Part shown: positions 50,139-58,885 of the stretch, in pieces
Numbering within the stretch: position 1 is the first letter of the stretch
How the letters are laid out: every line of letters starts with the position of its first letter
DNA from: Clostridia bacterium
GTDB lineage: Bacteria > Bacillota > Clostridia > Christensenellales > Aristaeellaceae
Direction: 5' to 3'
DNA: 64,000 nucleotides
Assembly (NCBI GenBank): GCA_017395065.1
Contig: JAFPWH010000020.1
Coordinates: 99,044 to 163,043 of the forward strand
Position numbers and translations under genes: made by a program
The notes under the pieces: model-generated
What the model was told of the DNA's origin: nothing
The model's input: the letters and a program-made list of their open reading frames with translations, nothing else
The model's database searches: none

Positions 50139-51392
50139 ATGGAAATCAAGCGGGACGTCTATTTGCAAAAACTGCTCCGCCGCGAGAAAAACGGGCTGAT
50201 CAAGGTCGTCACGGGGTTGAGGCGCTGCGGCAAGTCCTATCTGTTATTTACGCTGTTTCACGATCATCTGCTGAAGCGGGGCGTCGGGGAGGATCATATC
50301 ATCGAAGTCGCGCTGGACGACAGGAGCAACAAGCCGCTTCGCGATCCCGACAATATGCTCTCCTATATCAAAGGCAGGATGCGCGACGAAAAGACCTACT
50401 ACGTCATTTTGGACGAAGTACAGATGCTGAACGAATTCGAGGACGTACTCAACAGCCTTATGCACCTGCGAAACGCCGATATCTATGTGACCGGAAGCAA
50501 TTCAAGGTTCCTCTCGTCCGACGTGATCACCGAGTTTCGCGGACGCGGGGACGAAATACGCATGCACCCGCTCTCCTTCCGCGAATATCTGTCCGCCTGC
50601 AATTCGAGTGAGGACGAGGCCTGGGACGATTACTTCGTGTACGGGGGCTTGCCGCTGATCCTCTCCCGTTCTTCGCCCGAGGAAAAGGCGGAATATCTTT
50701 CGGGGCTTTTCCAAAAAGTGTACCTGAGCGACATCGTAGAGCGGCACGGCATACGCCATCAGGAGGAGCTGGACGAGCTCGTAAACATTCTTGCCTCTTC
50801 GGTGGGTTCGCTCACCAATTCGGTCAAACTGGCCAATACGTTCAAAAGCGTAAAAAAGAGAAACATCAGCAGCGTCACGCTCAGGAAGTACACAGATTAT
50901 CTCACGGACGCGTTTTTGCTAAGCAGATCCCTCCGCTACGACATCAAAGGCAAAAAATACATCGCCACGCCCGCAAAGTACTATTTTGAGGACGTGGGGC
51001 TGCGCAATGCACGGCTCAATTTCAGGCAGATCGAAGAAAACCACATCATGGAGAACATTCTGTACAACGAGCTCAGGATACGCGGCTTCAATGTGGACGT
51101 GGGCATCGTGGAAAAATTCGGCAAGACAGAGCAGGGAAAGACGACCAAAAAACAGTTCGAAGTGGACTTTGTGGCAAACAAGGGCAGCGAGAAGTATTAC
51201 ATCCAGTCCGCGTTTTCCATGCCCACAGAGGAAAAGCGGCAGCAGGAGGAAAGGCCGCTCAACGCCATCGGTGATTCTTTCAAAAAGATCATCGTCGTGC
51301 GCGAAAACATAAAGCCGCGCAGGAACGAAACCGGCATCGTCACGGTGGGCATAAGAAACTTCCTTCTGGACGAATCCATCCTCGTCGGATGA
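50139..51392 (+). CDS. AAA+ ATPase with DUF4143 C-terminal domain
   Basis: A 417-residue protein. Walker A GLRRCGKS is at residues 26-33, Walker B YYVILDEVQML at about 87-97, and YVTGSNSRFLSSDV is sensor-like. The C-terminal DUF4143 domain, related to PD-(D/E)xK nuclease folds, has NILYNELRIRGFNVDVGIVE and FEVDFVANK ... YYIQSAF near 340-355; the last catalytic Lys position is not preserved as ExK, so nuclease activity is doubtful. These proteins are abundant and often multi-copy in gut bacteria with no known function. The gene carries its own promoter and sits between palindrome-bearing repeats. An unrelated-repeat, decayed copy is at 7753-8100. Complete and apparently intact. Confidence 0.88.
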   Translation: MEIKRDVYLQKLLRREKNGLIKVVTGLRRCGKSYLLFTLFHDHLLKRGVGEDHIIEVALDDRSNKPLRDPDNMLSYIKGRMRDEKTYYVILDEVQMLNEFEDVLNSLMHLRNADIYVTGSNSRFLSSDVITEFRGRGDEIRMHPLSFREYLSACNSSEDEAWDDYFVYGGLPLILSRSSPEEKAEYLSGLFQKVYLSDIVERHGIRHQEELDELVNILASSVGSLTNSVKLANTFKSVKKRNISSVTLRKYTDYLTDAFLLSRSLRYDIKGKKYIATPAKYYFEDVGLRNARLNFRQIEENHIMENILYNELRIRGFNVDVGIVEKFGKTEQGKTTKKQFEVDFVANKGSEKYYIQSAFSMPTEEKRQQEERPLNAIGDSFKKIIVVRENIKPRRNETGIVTVGIRNFLLDESILVG

Positions 51393-51420
51393 TTTTCCGG
51401 AGATTTGCTCTTATTTTCTA

Positions 51421-51473
51421 AAAAAGTGTGTGCACACCTTTTTGGAAAGTAACACGCTTGAATCCACATAAAA
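51421..51473. repeat. Right boundary repeat of the AAA+/DUF4143 cassette
   Basis: A direct repeat of 49941-49995: identical 13-base core (51426-51438), then similar text (AAAGTA, CACG, GAATCC, CATAAAA) with a two-base length difference. Confidence 0.85.
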
Positions 51474-51510
51474 GCGCGGAGGCAAAACTGCTTCCGCGCT
51501 CTTTTGTTTG
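51473..51510. terminator. Two-way terminator between the ATPase and symporter genes
   Basis: AGCGCGGA/TCCGCGCT stem with a 12-base loop; CTTTTGTTTG follows on the plus strand and TTTTATG on the minus. Confidence 0.7.
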
Positions 51511-51536
51511 TGTGCCCGGCCGCGCCGGGGATTTCG

Positions 51537-53111
51537 TCAGGCCTGCTCGCCGTCGCCGAGGGTCTCGGTCTGTTTGACGGTGACGGTCTTGGCGTAGCTG
51601 CTGAACGCGTTTTCCACGATGCGCCTGTCGGGCTTGGGGGTAATCAGGCTGATCAGGGGCACCAGCACGAGGCCGGCCAGCATGCAGAACGCGCCCGCGT
51701 TGATGGGGGATTTGAGGAGATCGGGCAGTATCCACGCGGGGAGCGTGAGCACCTTGAGGTTGCTGAACATGTCGAGCGTCATGTACACGGCGCTGAACAG
51801 CATGCTGACCCACACGGCCGCGCCGCTGGTCTTTTTCCAGTACAGGCCGTAGAGGAACGGGGCAAGGAAGGCGCCCGCCATCGCGCCCCAGCTGACGCCC
51901 ATCGCCTGCGCGATGAAGGCGACGGAGGACTTGTACTGCAGTATCGCAAGGCCGCCCGCGATCACGATGAACACGAGGATGAAGGTGCGGATGATCTTGA
52001 GCTGCTTTTTGTCGTCCATGTCCTTGATCACGTGGCCCTTGAGCAGGTCGAGCGTGATCGTGGAGGAGGAGGTGAGGACCAGCGAGGAAAGCGTGCTCAT
52101 GGAGGCCGAAAGCACCAGAATGATGACCACCGCGATCAGAAGATCGGGGAGTTTTGCCAGCATCGCGGGCACGATGGAGTCGAAGCCGTTGGCAGCGACC
52201 AGCTCATTGGTTGAGAACAGCCTTCCGAAGCCGCCCAGGAAGTAGCAGCCGCCGGCGACGACCAGCGCGAAGACCGTGGAGATGACCGTGCCCTTGTGGA
52301 TCGCGCCCTCGTTTTTGATGGAGTAGAACTTGCCCACCATCTGCGGAAGGCCCCAGGTGCCCAGCGAGGTAAGGATCACGACGCCCAGCAGGTCGAGCGG
52401 TTTGGGCCCGAAGAACGAGTTGAATATGCCGGGGGCCGCGGAGACGCTTTCGTCCGAGACCTGAGACAGGCCTTCCAGTGATTTGATGAAGCCGCCGTTT
52501 TGCCCGAGCACCGCCGCGATCACCGCCACGATGCCGACCAGCATGATCAGGCCCTGAATAAAGTCGTTGATGGCGGTCGCCATGTAGCCGCCCGCGATCA
52601 CGTACACGGCGGTCAGCACGCTCATCGCGATCACGCAGTAGATGTAGTCGACGTGGAACGCCATCTCGAACAGACGGCTTAAGCCGTTGTACAGCGAGGC
52701 GGTGTAGGGAATCATAAAGATAAATATGATGACCGAAGCCACGATCTTCAGATGGTTTGAATTGAAGCGCTTCTCAAAGAAGTCCGGCATGGTGGCGCTG
52801 CCGATGTGCTGCGTCATGATGCGCGTGCGCCTGCCCAGCACGATCCACGCAAGGAGCGAACCCAGCATCGCGTTGCCGATGCCGATCCAGGTCGCGGAGA
52901 TGCCGAATTTCCAGCCGAACTGCCCGGCGTAGCCGACGAAAATGACCGCGGAGAAATAGCTCGTGCCGTATGCAAACGCCGTCAGCCACGGGCCGACCGA
53001 GCGCCCGCCCAGTACAAAACCGTTGACGTCGGTGGCGTGCCTGCGGCAGTATACGCCGATGCCGATCATGATGCCGAAGAAGACGACCAACAAAATGATT
53101 TTCAATGCCAT
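51537..53111 (-). CDS. Sodium:solute symporter (SSS family)
   Basis: A 524-residue transporter with about 13 helices. SSS features: an N-terminal FVLGGRSVGPWLTAFAYGTSYFSA, the sodium-site region GNAMLGSLLAWIVLGRRTR, GGYMATAINDFIQGLIMLVG and SASMSTLSSLVLTSSSTITL. It resembles proline, pantothenate and sialic-acid symporters, and the substrate cannot be named. The short cytosolic C-terminus ends VTVKQTETLGDGEQA. AGAGGG lies nine bases before the ATG, and a promoter at 53148-53176. Monocistronic. No sugar gene is adjacent. Confidence 0.88.
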   Translation of the reverse strand: MALKIILLVVFFGIMIGIGVYCRRHATDVNGFVLGGRSVGPWLTAFAYGTSYFSAVIFVGYAGQFGWKFGISATWIGIGNAMLGSLLAWIVLGRRTRIMTQHIGSATMPDFFEKRFNSNHLKIVASVIIFIFMIPYTASLYNGLSRLFEMAFHVDYIYCVIAMSVLTAVYVIAGGYMATAINDFIQGLIMLVGIVAVIAAVLGQNGGFIKSLEGLSQVSDESVSAAPGIFNSFFGPKPLDLLGVVILTSLGTWGLPQMVGKFYSIKNEGAIHKGTVISTVFALVVAGGCYFLGGFGRLFSTNELVAANGFDSIVPAMLAKLPDLLIAVVIILVLSASMSTLSSLVLTSSSTITLDLLKGHVIKDMDDKKQLKIIRTFILVFIVIAGGLAILQYKSSVAFIAQAMGVSWGAMAGAFLAPFLYGLYWKKTSGAAVWVSMLFSAVYMTLDMFSNLKVLTLPAWILPDLLKSPINAGAFCMLAGLVLVPLISLITPKPDRRIVENAFSSYAKTVTVKQTETLGDGEQA

Positions 53112-53147
53112 AGGTGATACCCTCTTTCTGTTTCAGAGTTCTTTAAT

Positions 53148-53176
53148 ACTTTAATACATAAAAGCATTAAAGTCAA
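53148..53176 (-). promoter_or_regulatory. Sigma-A promoter of the symporter gene
   Basis: Minus strand TTGACT (53176-53171), 17 bases, TAAAGT (53153-53148). Confidence 0.72.
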
Positions 53177-53234
53177 GAGGGGTACGAAAAGTTTACAAAA
53201 GAATTTTGCGGAGCAAGGGCGACATTCCGTTAGC

Positions 53235-53563
53235 GCCGTAGCGGCGGTGTGGGTTTTGCGTTTAGCGAACAGCATCCCGTAAACGCCGTAGCGGCGGCAT
53301 CTACGCCGCCATGGGAATTGCGTATACGGACCGGCGCGGCGTAAAACGCACGGACATGCGCCGTCTCCGTAGCGGCGGCAATCTGCCGCCATGGGAATCG
53401 CGTATACGGAACGGCGCGGCGTAAAGCGCACGGATACGCGCCGTCTCCGCAGCGGCGGCGTCTACGCCGCCATGGGCATGGCGTATGCGCAGGAATGCTC
53501 CGTAAAACGCAGTTTCACTGCGAATGCGTTTCGCCCATGGCGGCAGATTGCCGCCGCTACGGA
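53235..53563. repeat. Hairpin repeat cluster 4 (80-bp period)
   Basis: Forward hairpins start at 53286, 53367 and 53447, so 80-81 bases apart with conserved linkers (GCGTATACGGA, GGCGCGGCGTAAA, GCGCACGGA). A degenerate unit begins near 53236, and a reverse hairpin closes the array at 53537-53563. No gene is visible in 53177-53933. Confidence 0.85.
53452..53562. repeat. 111-bp superunit, copy 1
   Basis: A forward hairpin of the GTCT type, a ~60-base linker and a reverse hairpin of the AATC type. It is repeated almost unchanged at 53662-53772. Confidence 0.85.
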
Positions 53564-53569
53564 GAGGGC

Positions 53570-53855
53570 GGAATGCTCTGCGTTGAAAGGAGAGAACTGC
53601 GCAAACGCCATAACGGTTGGATGGATTTTGCATTTATGGACTACCCTTCCGTTTACGCCGTAGCGGCGGCGTCTACGCCGCCATGGGCATGGCGTATGCG
53701 CAGGAATGCTCCGTAAAGCGCGTTTTCACTGCGAATGCGTTTCGCCCATGGCGGCAGATTGCCGCCGCTACGAAGTAAACGGTATGCACTGCGTTGAAAG
53801 GAGGATATCCCGTAAACGTCATAACAGTGCGGGCGGAATGCTCTGCGTTGAAAGG
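53570..53855. repeat. Short motif repeated three times around superunit copy 2
   Basis: GGAATGCTCTGCGTTGAAAG occurs at 53570-53589 and 53835-53854, and a two-mismatch copy at 53781-53800. All are on the plus strand, each followed by G and A residues. No gene is associated. Confidence 0.7.
53662..53772. repeat. 111-bp superunit, copy 2 (hairpin cluster 5)
   Basis: Near-identical duplicate of 53452-53562, 210 bases downstream in the same orientation. Confidence 0.85.
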
Positions 53856-53933
53856 GGTTGCGCTGCCAAAACGCGCCGCGGCGGCCCCGAAGGCCGCCGC
53901 ATGCTTTTTGCTTGCGCATCCTGTTTTCACGCT

Positions 53934-55754
53934 TTACGCTTCCGCTTTCACTTCCGCTTCCGCGCTGCTCAGCTTGTCGAAATACTTTTTGCGCGTGTTT
54001 TCCAGTACGCTGCGGTAGGCGTCACCGCCGCTTTTGTCCAGCGTCTCCAGGAACATGTGCTCGCGCGAGGCAAGCTCCGGATGGATGCGCACCAGCGTCG
54101 CCATGCCGGTGTTGGAGCAGATGCCCGCGATGCGCTTGTATTCCGCCATCAGGTTGGAAAACACGGCGTCGGCCAAAAGCGAACACTCGCCCGCGCTCAT
54201 GCGGTTGAAGTGATTGCGGGTCATTTCGTTTATGAGGTCGTTCACCACGTGCACCTTGGGTTCGATGTCGGAGGCCGCCTTTTCGCTGCGCTGCATGAAG
54301 GCCGCCTCGGCGTCGCCGAGGATGTCCGCGATCAGCCCCTGAAGCACGGTCAGCTCCCGCTTGCAGGTCGCGGAAAAGGCCGTGTCGTTTTCGTGCAGTT
54401 TTTTCGCGATGTCGGCGATGTTGACCGCGCGGTCGCCCAGCCGCTCGAATTCCGTGGATACCTTGTAGTACTGGTTCAGTATCGCGATGTGGTTTTCGCT
54501 CTTCAAATGCGGAAGCAGCTCCACTAAGTAGCGGCTCAAACTGTCCGTCAGGCGGTCGACCTGCCTTTCGACGGAGGATATCCTCTCCTGCGCGGCGGCG
54601 CTGTATTCCTCGATCTGCCCCTGCGCCCTGTCCAGATTTTCGCGGGCGATGGTGAACATCGTCAGCAGCATGTCGTAGCAGCTGCGAAGCGCAAGCGCGG
54701 GCGTCGTGAAGAACACGGGGTTTAACGCCTCGATGAGCTCGCCGTAGGGGTCCTCCTCCTGCTTTTCCTTTCGTACGATGCGGTCGCTGAGCTTTTCAAA
54801 CACCCTGAGCAGCGGGAAAAGGCACACCGCGCAGGCGAAGTTGAAGATTGTGTTCGTGTTTGCGATCACACCGGAATTGACCGTCGAATCCCACAGGCCG
54901 TCGAGCAGACCCAGATGGTGGATGACCGTGATGACGATCAGCACCAGCGCGGACTCGCACAGGTTGAACAAGATGTTTACGATGCCAACGCGCTTTGCTT
55001 CCCTGTTTGCGCCGATCGAGCACACGATGGCCGTGGTCACGCAGTCGCCCAGATACACGCCCACGATCACCGAATAGATCGCCTTGAAGGTCAAAAGGCC
55101 GCTGGCGGAAAACGCCTGCAGTATGCCGATCGTGGCCGAGGAGCTCTGCAAAGCGAAGGCGATGCCAGCGCCGATCAGATACCCCACGAACGGGTTGTTG
55201 CCGAGGCCCGAAAGCAGGTTTTCCACCATGCCGGAGTCCTTCAGCGAATTGACCGCGCCGGTCATGTTCAGAAGGCCGGAGAAGAGGATGCCGAAGCCGA
55301 TCGCGATGTTGCCGATCGAGCGGGAATTTTTCAGGATCCCCGTCATGATCAGCACGATGCCGAAGATCAGCGCGACGGGCGCCAGCGTGGACGGCTGAAG
55401 CAACCTTAAAAAGGACGAGCCGCCGGAGGTGTTCAGGTCGATCAGGCGGATGATCTGCCCGGTCACGGTCGTACCGACGTTCGCGCCGACGATGATGCCC
55501 AGCGACTGGCGCAGCGTGAGTATGCCCGCGCCCACGAGGCCGGAGGTGATCACGATGGTCGCCGTGGAGGACTGGATCAGCGCGGTCACGACGATGCCCA
55601 GAACGAACGCCTTGAAGGCGTTGTCGGTCACCTTTTCCATGACGGCTTTTAACGTTCCCGAGGAGTTTTCCTTCAGCGATTCGCCCATCAGACGCATGCC
55701 GTAGAGGAACATGGCAAGGCCGCCCAGCAGGGAAAGAATGTCAAAAAAATTCAT
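53934..55754 (-). CDS. Na/Pi-cotransporter family protein with PhoU-like domain
   Basis: A 606-residue protein. Two inverted Na/Pi-cotransporter repeats with about nine helices are seen: GGLAMFLYGMRLMGESLKE, the QSSTATIVITSGLV signature near residue 61, and its pair FALQSSSATIGILQAF near 200. The C-terminal ~250 cytosolic residues are helical and PhoU-like (YKVSTEFERLGDRAVNIADI). It exports or imports phosphate driven by sodium. Promoter at 55800-55828. It faces the symporter across the repeat region. No other pho gene is nearby. Confidence 0.9.
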   Translation of the reverse strand: MNFFDILSLLGGLAMFLYGMRLMGESLKENSSGTLKAVMEKVTDNAFKAFVLGIVVTALIQSSTATIVITSGLVGAGILTLRQSLGIIVGANVGTTVTGQIIRLIDLNTSGGSSFLRLLQPSTLAPVALIFGIVLIMTGILKNSRSIGNIAIGFGILFSGLLNMTGAVNSLKDSGMVENLLSGLGNNPFVGYLIGAGIAFALQSSSATIGILQAFSASGLLTFKAIYSVIVGVYLGDCVTTAIVCSIGANREAKRVGIVNILFNLCESALVLIVITVIHHLGLLDGLWDSTVNSGVIANTNTIFNFACAVCLFPLLRVFEKLSDRIVRKEKQEEDPYGELIEALNPVFFTTPALALRSCYDMLLTMFTIARENLDRAQGQIEEYSAAAQERISSVERQVDRLTDSLSRYLVELLPHLKSENHIAILNQYYKVSTEFERLGDRAVNIADIAKKLHENDTAFSATCKRELTVLQGLIADILGDAEAAFMQRSEKAASDIEPKVHVVNDLINEMTRNHFNRMSAGECSLLADAVFSNLMAEYKRIAGICSNTGMATLVRIHPELASREHMFLETLDKSGGDAYRSVLENTRKKYFDKLSSAEAEVKAEA

Positions 55755-55799
55755 AGAGCCTCCGTTTCAGGCAGGAAAAAAACGACATTTCGCATTCAT

Positions 55800-55828
55800 A
55801 TCATAGCGCACAAAGCGCTTCTGTTCAA
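55800..55828 (-). promoter_or_regulatory. Sigma-A promoter of the Na/Pi gene
   Basis: Minus strand TTGAAC (55828-55823), 17 bases, TATGAT (55805-55800). Confidence 0.7.
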
Positions 55829-55923
55829 GTTAAACTCTGTAAAACCGTGAAAAATATGGCGCGCCCGCGCTGTTACGGCATATACGCGATGACGTACGCC
55901 GAACACGAAAAAAGCCATCCCTG

Positions 55924-55952
55924 TTGCCCGGTTCCGCTTTTTGTGTTATAAT
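55924..55952 (+). promoter_or_regulatory. Sigma-A promoter of the Gfo/Idh gene
   Basis: TTGCCC (55924-55929), 17 bases, TATAAT (55947-55952), 95 bases from the divergent Na/Pi promoter. Confidence 0.68.
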
Positions 55953-55991
55953 CTTTACGCAGAATAAGTTTATAAAAAGGAAGGGTGCGGC

Positions 55992-57281
55992 ATGAACCAA
56001 AAAGTGAAAATCGGCGTCTTCGGCGCCTACCGCGGCATGACGATGATCAACGTACTGCTACGCCATCCCGACGCGGAGCTGGTCGCCATCTGCGACAAAT
56101 ACGTCCCCGCGCTTCAAAAGGCGGAAAACGCCGCGAAGGAGGCGGGCCTGAACATCGCGCTGTACGAAAACTTCGAGGATTTCTTCCGGCACGACATGGA
56201 CGCGGTCGTACTGGCCAATTACGCCAACGAACACGCGCCTTTCGCCGTCCGCCTGCTCAAAAGCGGAAGGCACGTGCTCAGCGAAGTGCTGCCCTGCGAG
56301 ACGATGGCGCAGGCCGTCGAGCTGATCGAGGCGGCAGAAAGCAGCGGCAAGGTCTACGCGTACGCGGAAAACTACTGCTATATGTGGCACACCTTCGAGA
56401 TGCGTGCGCGCTACGAGCGGGGCGACATCGGTCAGGTGATGTACGCCGAGGGCGAGTACGTCCACGACTGCAGCGCGATCTGGCCAAGCATCACCTACGG
56501 CGAAAAGGATCACTGGCGCAACAACCTCTACCCCACGTTTTACTGCACGCATTCGATCGGCCCGATGCTGACGATCACCGGCCGCCGCCCCGTGCAGGTC
56601 ACGGGCTTCGTGACGCAGAGAAACGAAACGGTCAGGCCCCTCGGCATCAAAAGCGGCGAATGCGCGGGCATCGAGATACTGACGCTGGACAACGGCGCGA
56701 TCTGCAAAAGCGTGCACGGCCATCTGAAGCGCGAGCCCGGCAGCGTAAACTACGAGATCTACGGCACCAAGGGCTCCATGGAGAGCGAGCGCTTTATGCC
56801 CGGCTACGCAAAGGAGGGTCAGCAGCCCGAGCTGCAGGTCTACCGCGAGGGCGAAAAGCTTTGCATAGGAAAGACGGAGCGCTACGTGCCGGGCCTTCAG
56901 CTGATCGCCGCGGAAATGGCGCAAAAGTTCACCACCCACGGCGGCAGCGACTTCTATCCCACGCATTTCTTCATCGAGCGCATACTGGGCAGGCCGGACG
57001 GCGAAAAGTACTCGATCGACGTCTACAGCGCCGTGGACATGGGCATCTGCGGCATACTGGCCTACCGCTCCGCGTTAAACGGCAATCAACCCATGCGCGT
57101 TCCGAACCTGAGGAACAGGGAAGAGCGCGACGCATGGCGAAACGACAACTTCTGCACGAACCCCGCCGTCGCGGGGAAGGGTCAGCTTTTGCCCTGCTAC
57201 CCCGGCGGCAGCCTCGAATACCCGGACAGCGTATACGAGGAAGTGAGAAACATCTGGCTCTCCGGCAAAAACGCCGAATAG
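55992..57281 (+). CDS. Gfo/Idh/MocA-family oxidoreductase
   Basis: A 429-residue NAD(P)-dependent sugar or cyclitol oxidoreductase. The N-terminal Rossmann domain starts VKIGVFGAYRGMTMINVLLR; the usual GxGxxG is replaced by GAYRG. HVLSEVLPCETMAQAVELIE contains the family E-[KP] position (here EVLPCE), and AYAENYCYMWH replaces the common GFNRR. The C-terminal alpha/beta domain has GGSDFYPTHFFIERILGR. The substrate is unknown, probably a sugar acid or inositol-like compound. AAGGAAGG before the ATG; single gene with its own promoter. Confidence 0.85.
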   Translation: MNQKVKIGVFGAYRGMTMINVLLRHPDAELVAICDKYVPALQKAENAAKEAGLNIALYENFEDFFRHDMDAVVLANYANEHAPFAVRLLKSGRHVLSEVLPCETMAQAVELIEAAESSGKVYAYAENYCYMWHTFEMRARYERGDIGQVMYAEGEYVHDCSAIWPSITYGEKDHWRNNLYPTFYCTHSIGPMLTITGRRPVQVTGFVTQRNETVRPLGIKSGECAGIEILTLDNGAICKSVHGHLKREPGSVNYEIYGTKGSMESERFMPGYAKEGQQPELQVYREGEKLCIGKTERYVPGLQLIAAEMAQKFTTHGGSDFYPTHFFIERILGRPDGEKYSIDVYSAVDMGICGILAYRSALNGNQPMRVPNLRNREERDAWRNDNFCTNPAVAGKGQLLPCYPGGSLEYPDSVYEEVRNIWLSGKNAE

Positions 57282-57356
57282 GCCTTCGCATACCGAGGCG
57301 ACAGAAGATCGGCGGGCAGGGCGCCCGCCGATCCTTATATTGTCGTCCGTTTCCGC

Positions 57357-57884
57357 TCATCGCGGGTATTTTTCCGCAAGCTTCGCCGCCTGATCCATGG
57401 AGATCACCCGGTAGGCCGGCTTATACAGCCTCCGGTACGCCTCCGAATGGGACGGAAGCCAGTCTTCGTCCGGTATCCTTTCGATCTCCGGAGCGCCCGT
57501 CAGTTCGTATCTCCCTTCGGCCGCGAGGCGCGCGCACAGCTCGTACACGTCCCTTCGCGTAAAACGCAGCGCGGGGCGGGACGCGGCCATGAGGTCCGCG
57601 ACGGTTTCCGCCGGAATCCCCTCCGCCATTGCCCGCCGAAGGTTCAGCCGCGCCCAGCAGGGGCTGATCTCCTCGGTCAGCGCTTCGTCTGGATCGGGGG
57701 CGAGCGCTTGCGCCTCTCGCAGGATGTACGCGATCACCGCGTCCCTCGAGGAGAGCAGATGCCCCACGCCCAGCATCGCCTGAAACAGGAATTTGACCGT
57801 ATCCGCGCCCTCCATGGCCGGGCGCAGAAGCTTTTGCCTGTCCAACAGCCTGAGCGTTTCGCTTTCGAACGCTTCCTTCGTCAT
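57357..57884 (-). CDS. Hypothetical protein
   Basis: A 175-residue, mostly helical, soluble protein starting MTKEAFESETLRLLDRQKLL. Distinct segments are KFLFQAMLGVGHLLSSRDAV, SPCWARLNLRRAMAEGIPAE, PSHSEAYRRLYKPAYRVISM and DQAAKLAEKYPR. I recognise no family. The ATG 57884 has AAAGGAG eight bases upstream; an in-frame GTG six codons earlier overlaps that RBS and is unlikely. It lies 29 bases after the MarR gene on the same strand, so it may be co-transcribed with it. Confidence 0.7.
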   Translation of the reverse strand: MTKEAFESETLRLLDRQKLLRPAMEGADTVKFLFQAMLGVGHLLSSRDAVIAYILREAQALAPDPDEALTEEISPCWARLNLRRAMAEGIPAETVADLMAASRPALRFTRRDVYELCARLAAEGRYELTGAPEIERIPDEDWLPSHSEAYRRLYKPAYRVISMDQAAKLAEKYPR

Positions 57885-57913
57885 ACTGTCCGCTCCTTTC
57901 ACGGGCGCACTCG

Positions 57914-58633
57914 TTATATTTTTTCCGGGCGCGGCGCTTCCCCGCCCTCGTTTTCCGAAGGCCCGACCGGCCTTAAGCCGCGCGGGGGGCAGCTGAACGG
58001 CGCGCGGGGCGCGCGTCCCCTGCCGTAGGGCTGCGCGGGCAAAACGTGCGGTTCGGGCCGGCGGGGGCCGTTTTCATCGCCGAAGGGGCGCGCGGGCAGC
58101 GGGCGCGGCTCCGGCCGGCGGACGCGCCACGCGGGCAGCGGCGGCGCAAAGCCCTCTTCCGCACCGAAGCGCGGGCGCGGCGGATGCATGCTCAGGCCCT
58201 GATCCGCGCAGGCGCCTTCGGCGCTTTCGATCAGCTTGTCCAGTATCGCGTCCAGCGCGGCCTCCTCCTCCTGACTCAGCGCGTCGAAGGGGATGAGCTC
58301 CCTGTCGCGGTCGTTGAGCCGCTCCAGATATTTTTTTCCCGTTTCGCTGATGTGGAGATTCACGTTCCTGTGGTCCTCCGGCATGGGCGTTTTGCTGATC
58401 ATGCCGCCCTTTTCCAGCTTGCCCAGCAGTTCGCTGAGGGAGCTTGGCTGAACGCCGAGGCGCTCCATCAGCTCCCTTTGGCTTATGCCGTCCCTCAGCG
58501 CGATCTGGGTCAGCGCCCGCTCCTGGCTGCGGCCGCGCGGGCCCTCCTGCCCGAATCTGGGCGCGGAAAGCCGCCGCAAAAGCATAGCAAGGTGCATGTA
58601 TTTTTCCATTAAGATCATTTTTTCGTTTTCCAT
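57914..58633 (-). CDS. MarR-family regulator with long Pro/Arg-rich tail
   Basis: A 239-residue regulator. The winged-helix domain spans about residues 5-145: ERALTQIALRDGISQRELMER, LGVQPSSLSELLGKLEKGGM, ISKTPMPEDHRNVNLHISET. A ~90-residue tail of repeated PxRPxPxxLPAxPxG-like units, rich in Pro, Arg and Gly, is absent from ordinary MarR proteins (~145 residues) and is probably disordered. ATG 58633 has GGAGG upstream; the longer frame is not needed. Two TTCGGTACAGAA boxes bracket its promoter and are probably its own operators. Confidence 0.83.
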   Translation of the reverse strand: MENEKMILMEKYMHLAMLLRRLSAPRFGQEGPRGRSQERALTQIALRDGISQRELMERLGVQPSSLSELLGKLEKGGMISKTPMPEDHRNVNLHISETGKKYLERLNDRDRELIPFDALSQEEEAALDAILDKLIESAEGACADQGLSMHPPRPRFGAEEGFAPPLPAWRVRRPEPRPLPARPFGDENGPRRPEPHVLPAQPYGRGRAPRAPFSCPPRGLRPVGPSENEGGEAPRPEKI

Positions 58634-58651
58634 TATATCGTCCTCCAATCT

Positions 58652-58722
58652 TTCTGTACCGAATGATTGCATTCTAATCCGCCGCGCCGCCTTTGTCAAT
58701 ACCCTATTCGTTCTGTACCGAA
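58652..58722 (-). promoter_or_regulatory. MarR promoter bracketed by two TTCGGTACAGAA boxes
   Basis: Minus strand TTGACA (58699-58694), 17 bases, TAGAAT (58676-58671). An identical 12-base box lies on each side, at 58711-58722 and 58652-58663; the upstream one extends to GTTC...GAAC symmetry. Confidence 0.72.
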
Positions 58723-58783
58723 CATTTTACACAAAGTCAACAATCCGTGAAATATTAAATTGACCGAAACAGCTGTAATAATA

Positions 58784-58812
58784 TTGTAATATCTCGGCGG
58801 CTGTGGTATAAT
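58784..58812 (+). promoter_or_regulatory. Sigma-A promoter of the Cys/His-module membrane protein
   Basis: TTGTAA (58784-58789), 17 bases, TATAAT (58807-58812). Confidence 0.75.
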
Positions 58813-58885
58813 GTTCCCATGCCGCCGCCCCGCGCGAAAGGGCGGCAAAGCACGATACGAAACGAATCCGATACGGAGAAAACAT

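Noticed and set aside
53221..53930. Short genes in the repeat clusters (products such as MAADCRRYG or GGVDAAAT)
   Set aside because: These peptides are direct translations of the hairpin repeat and recur wherever it occurs, without RBS.
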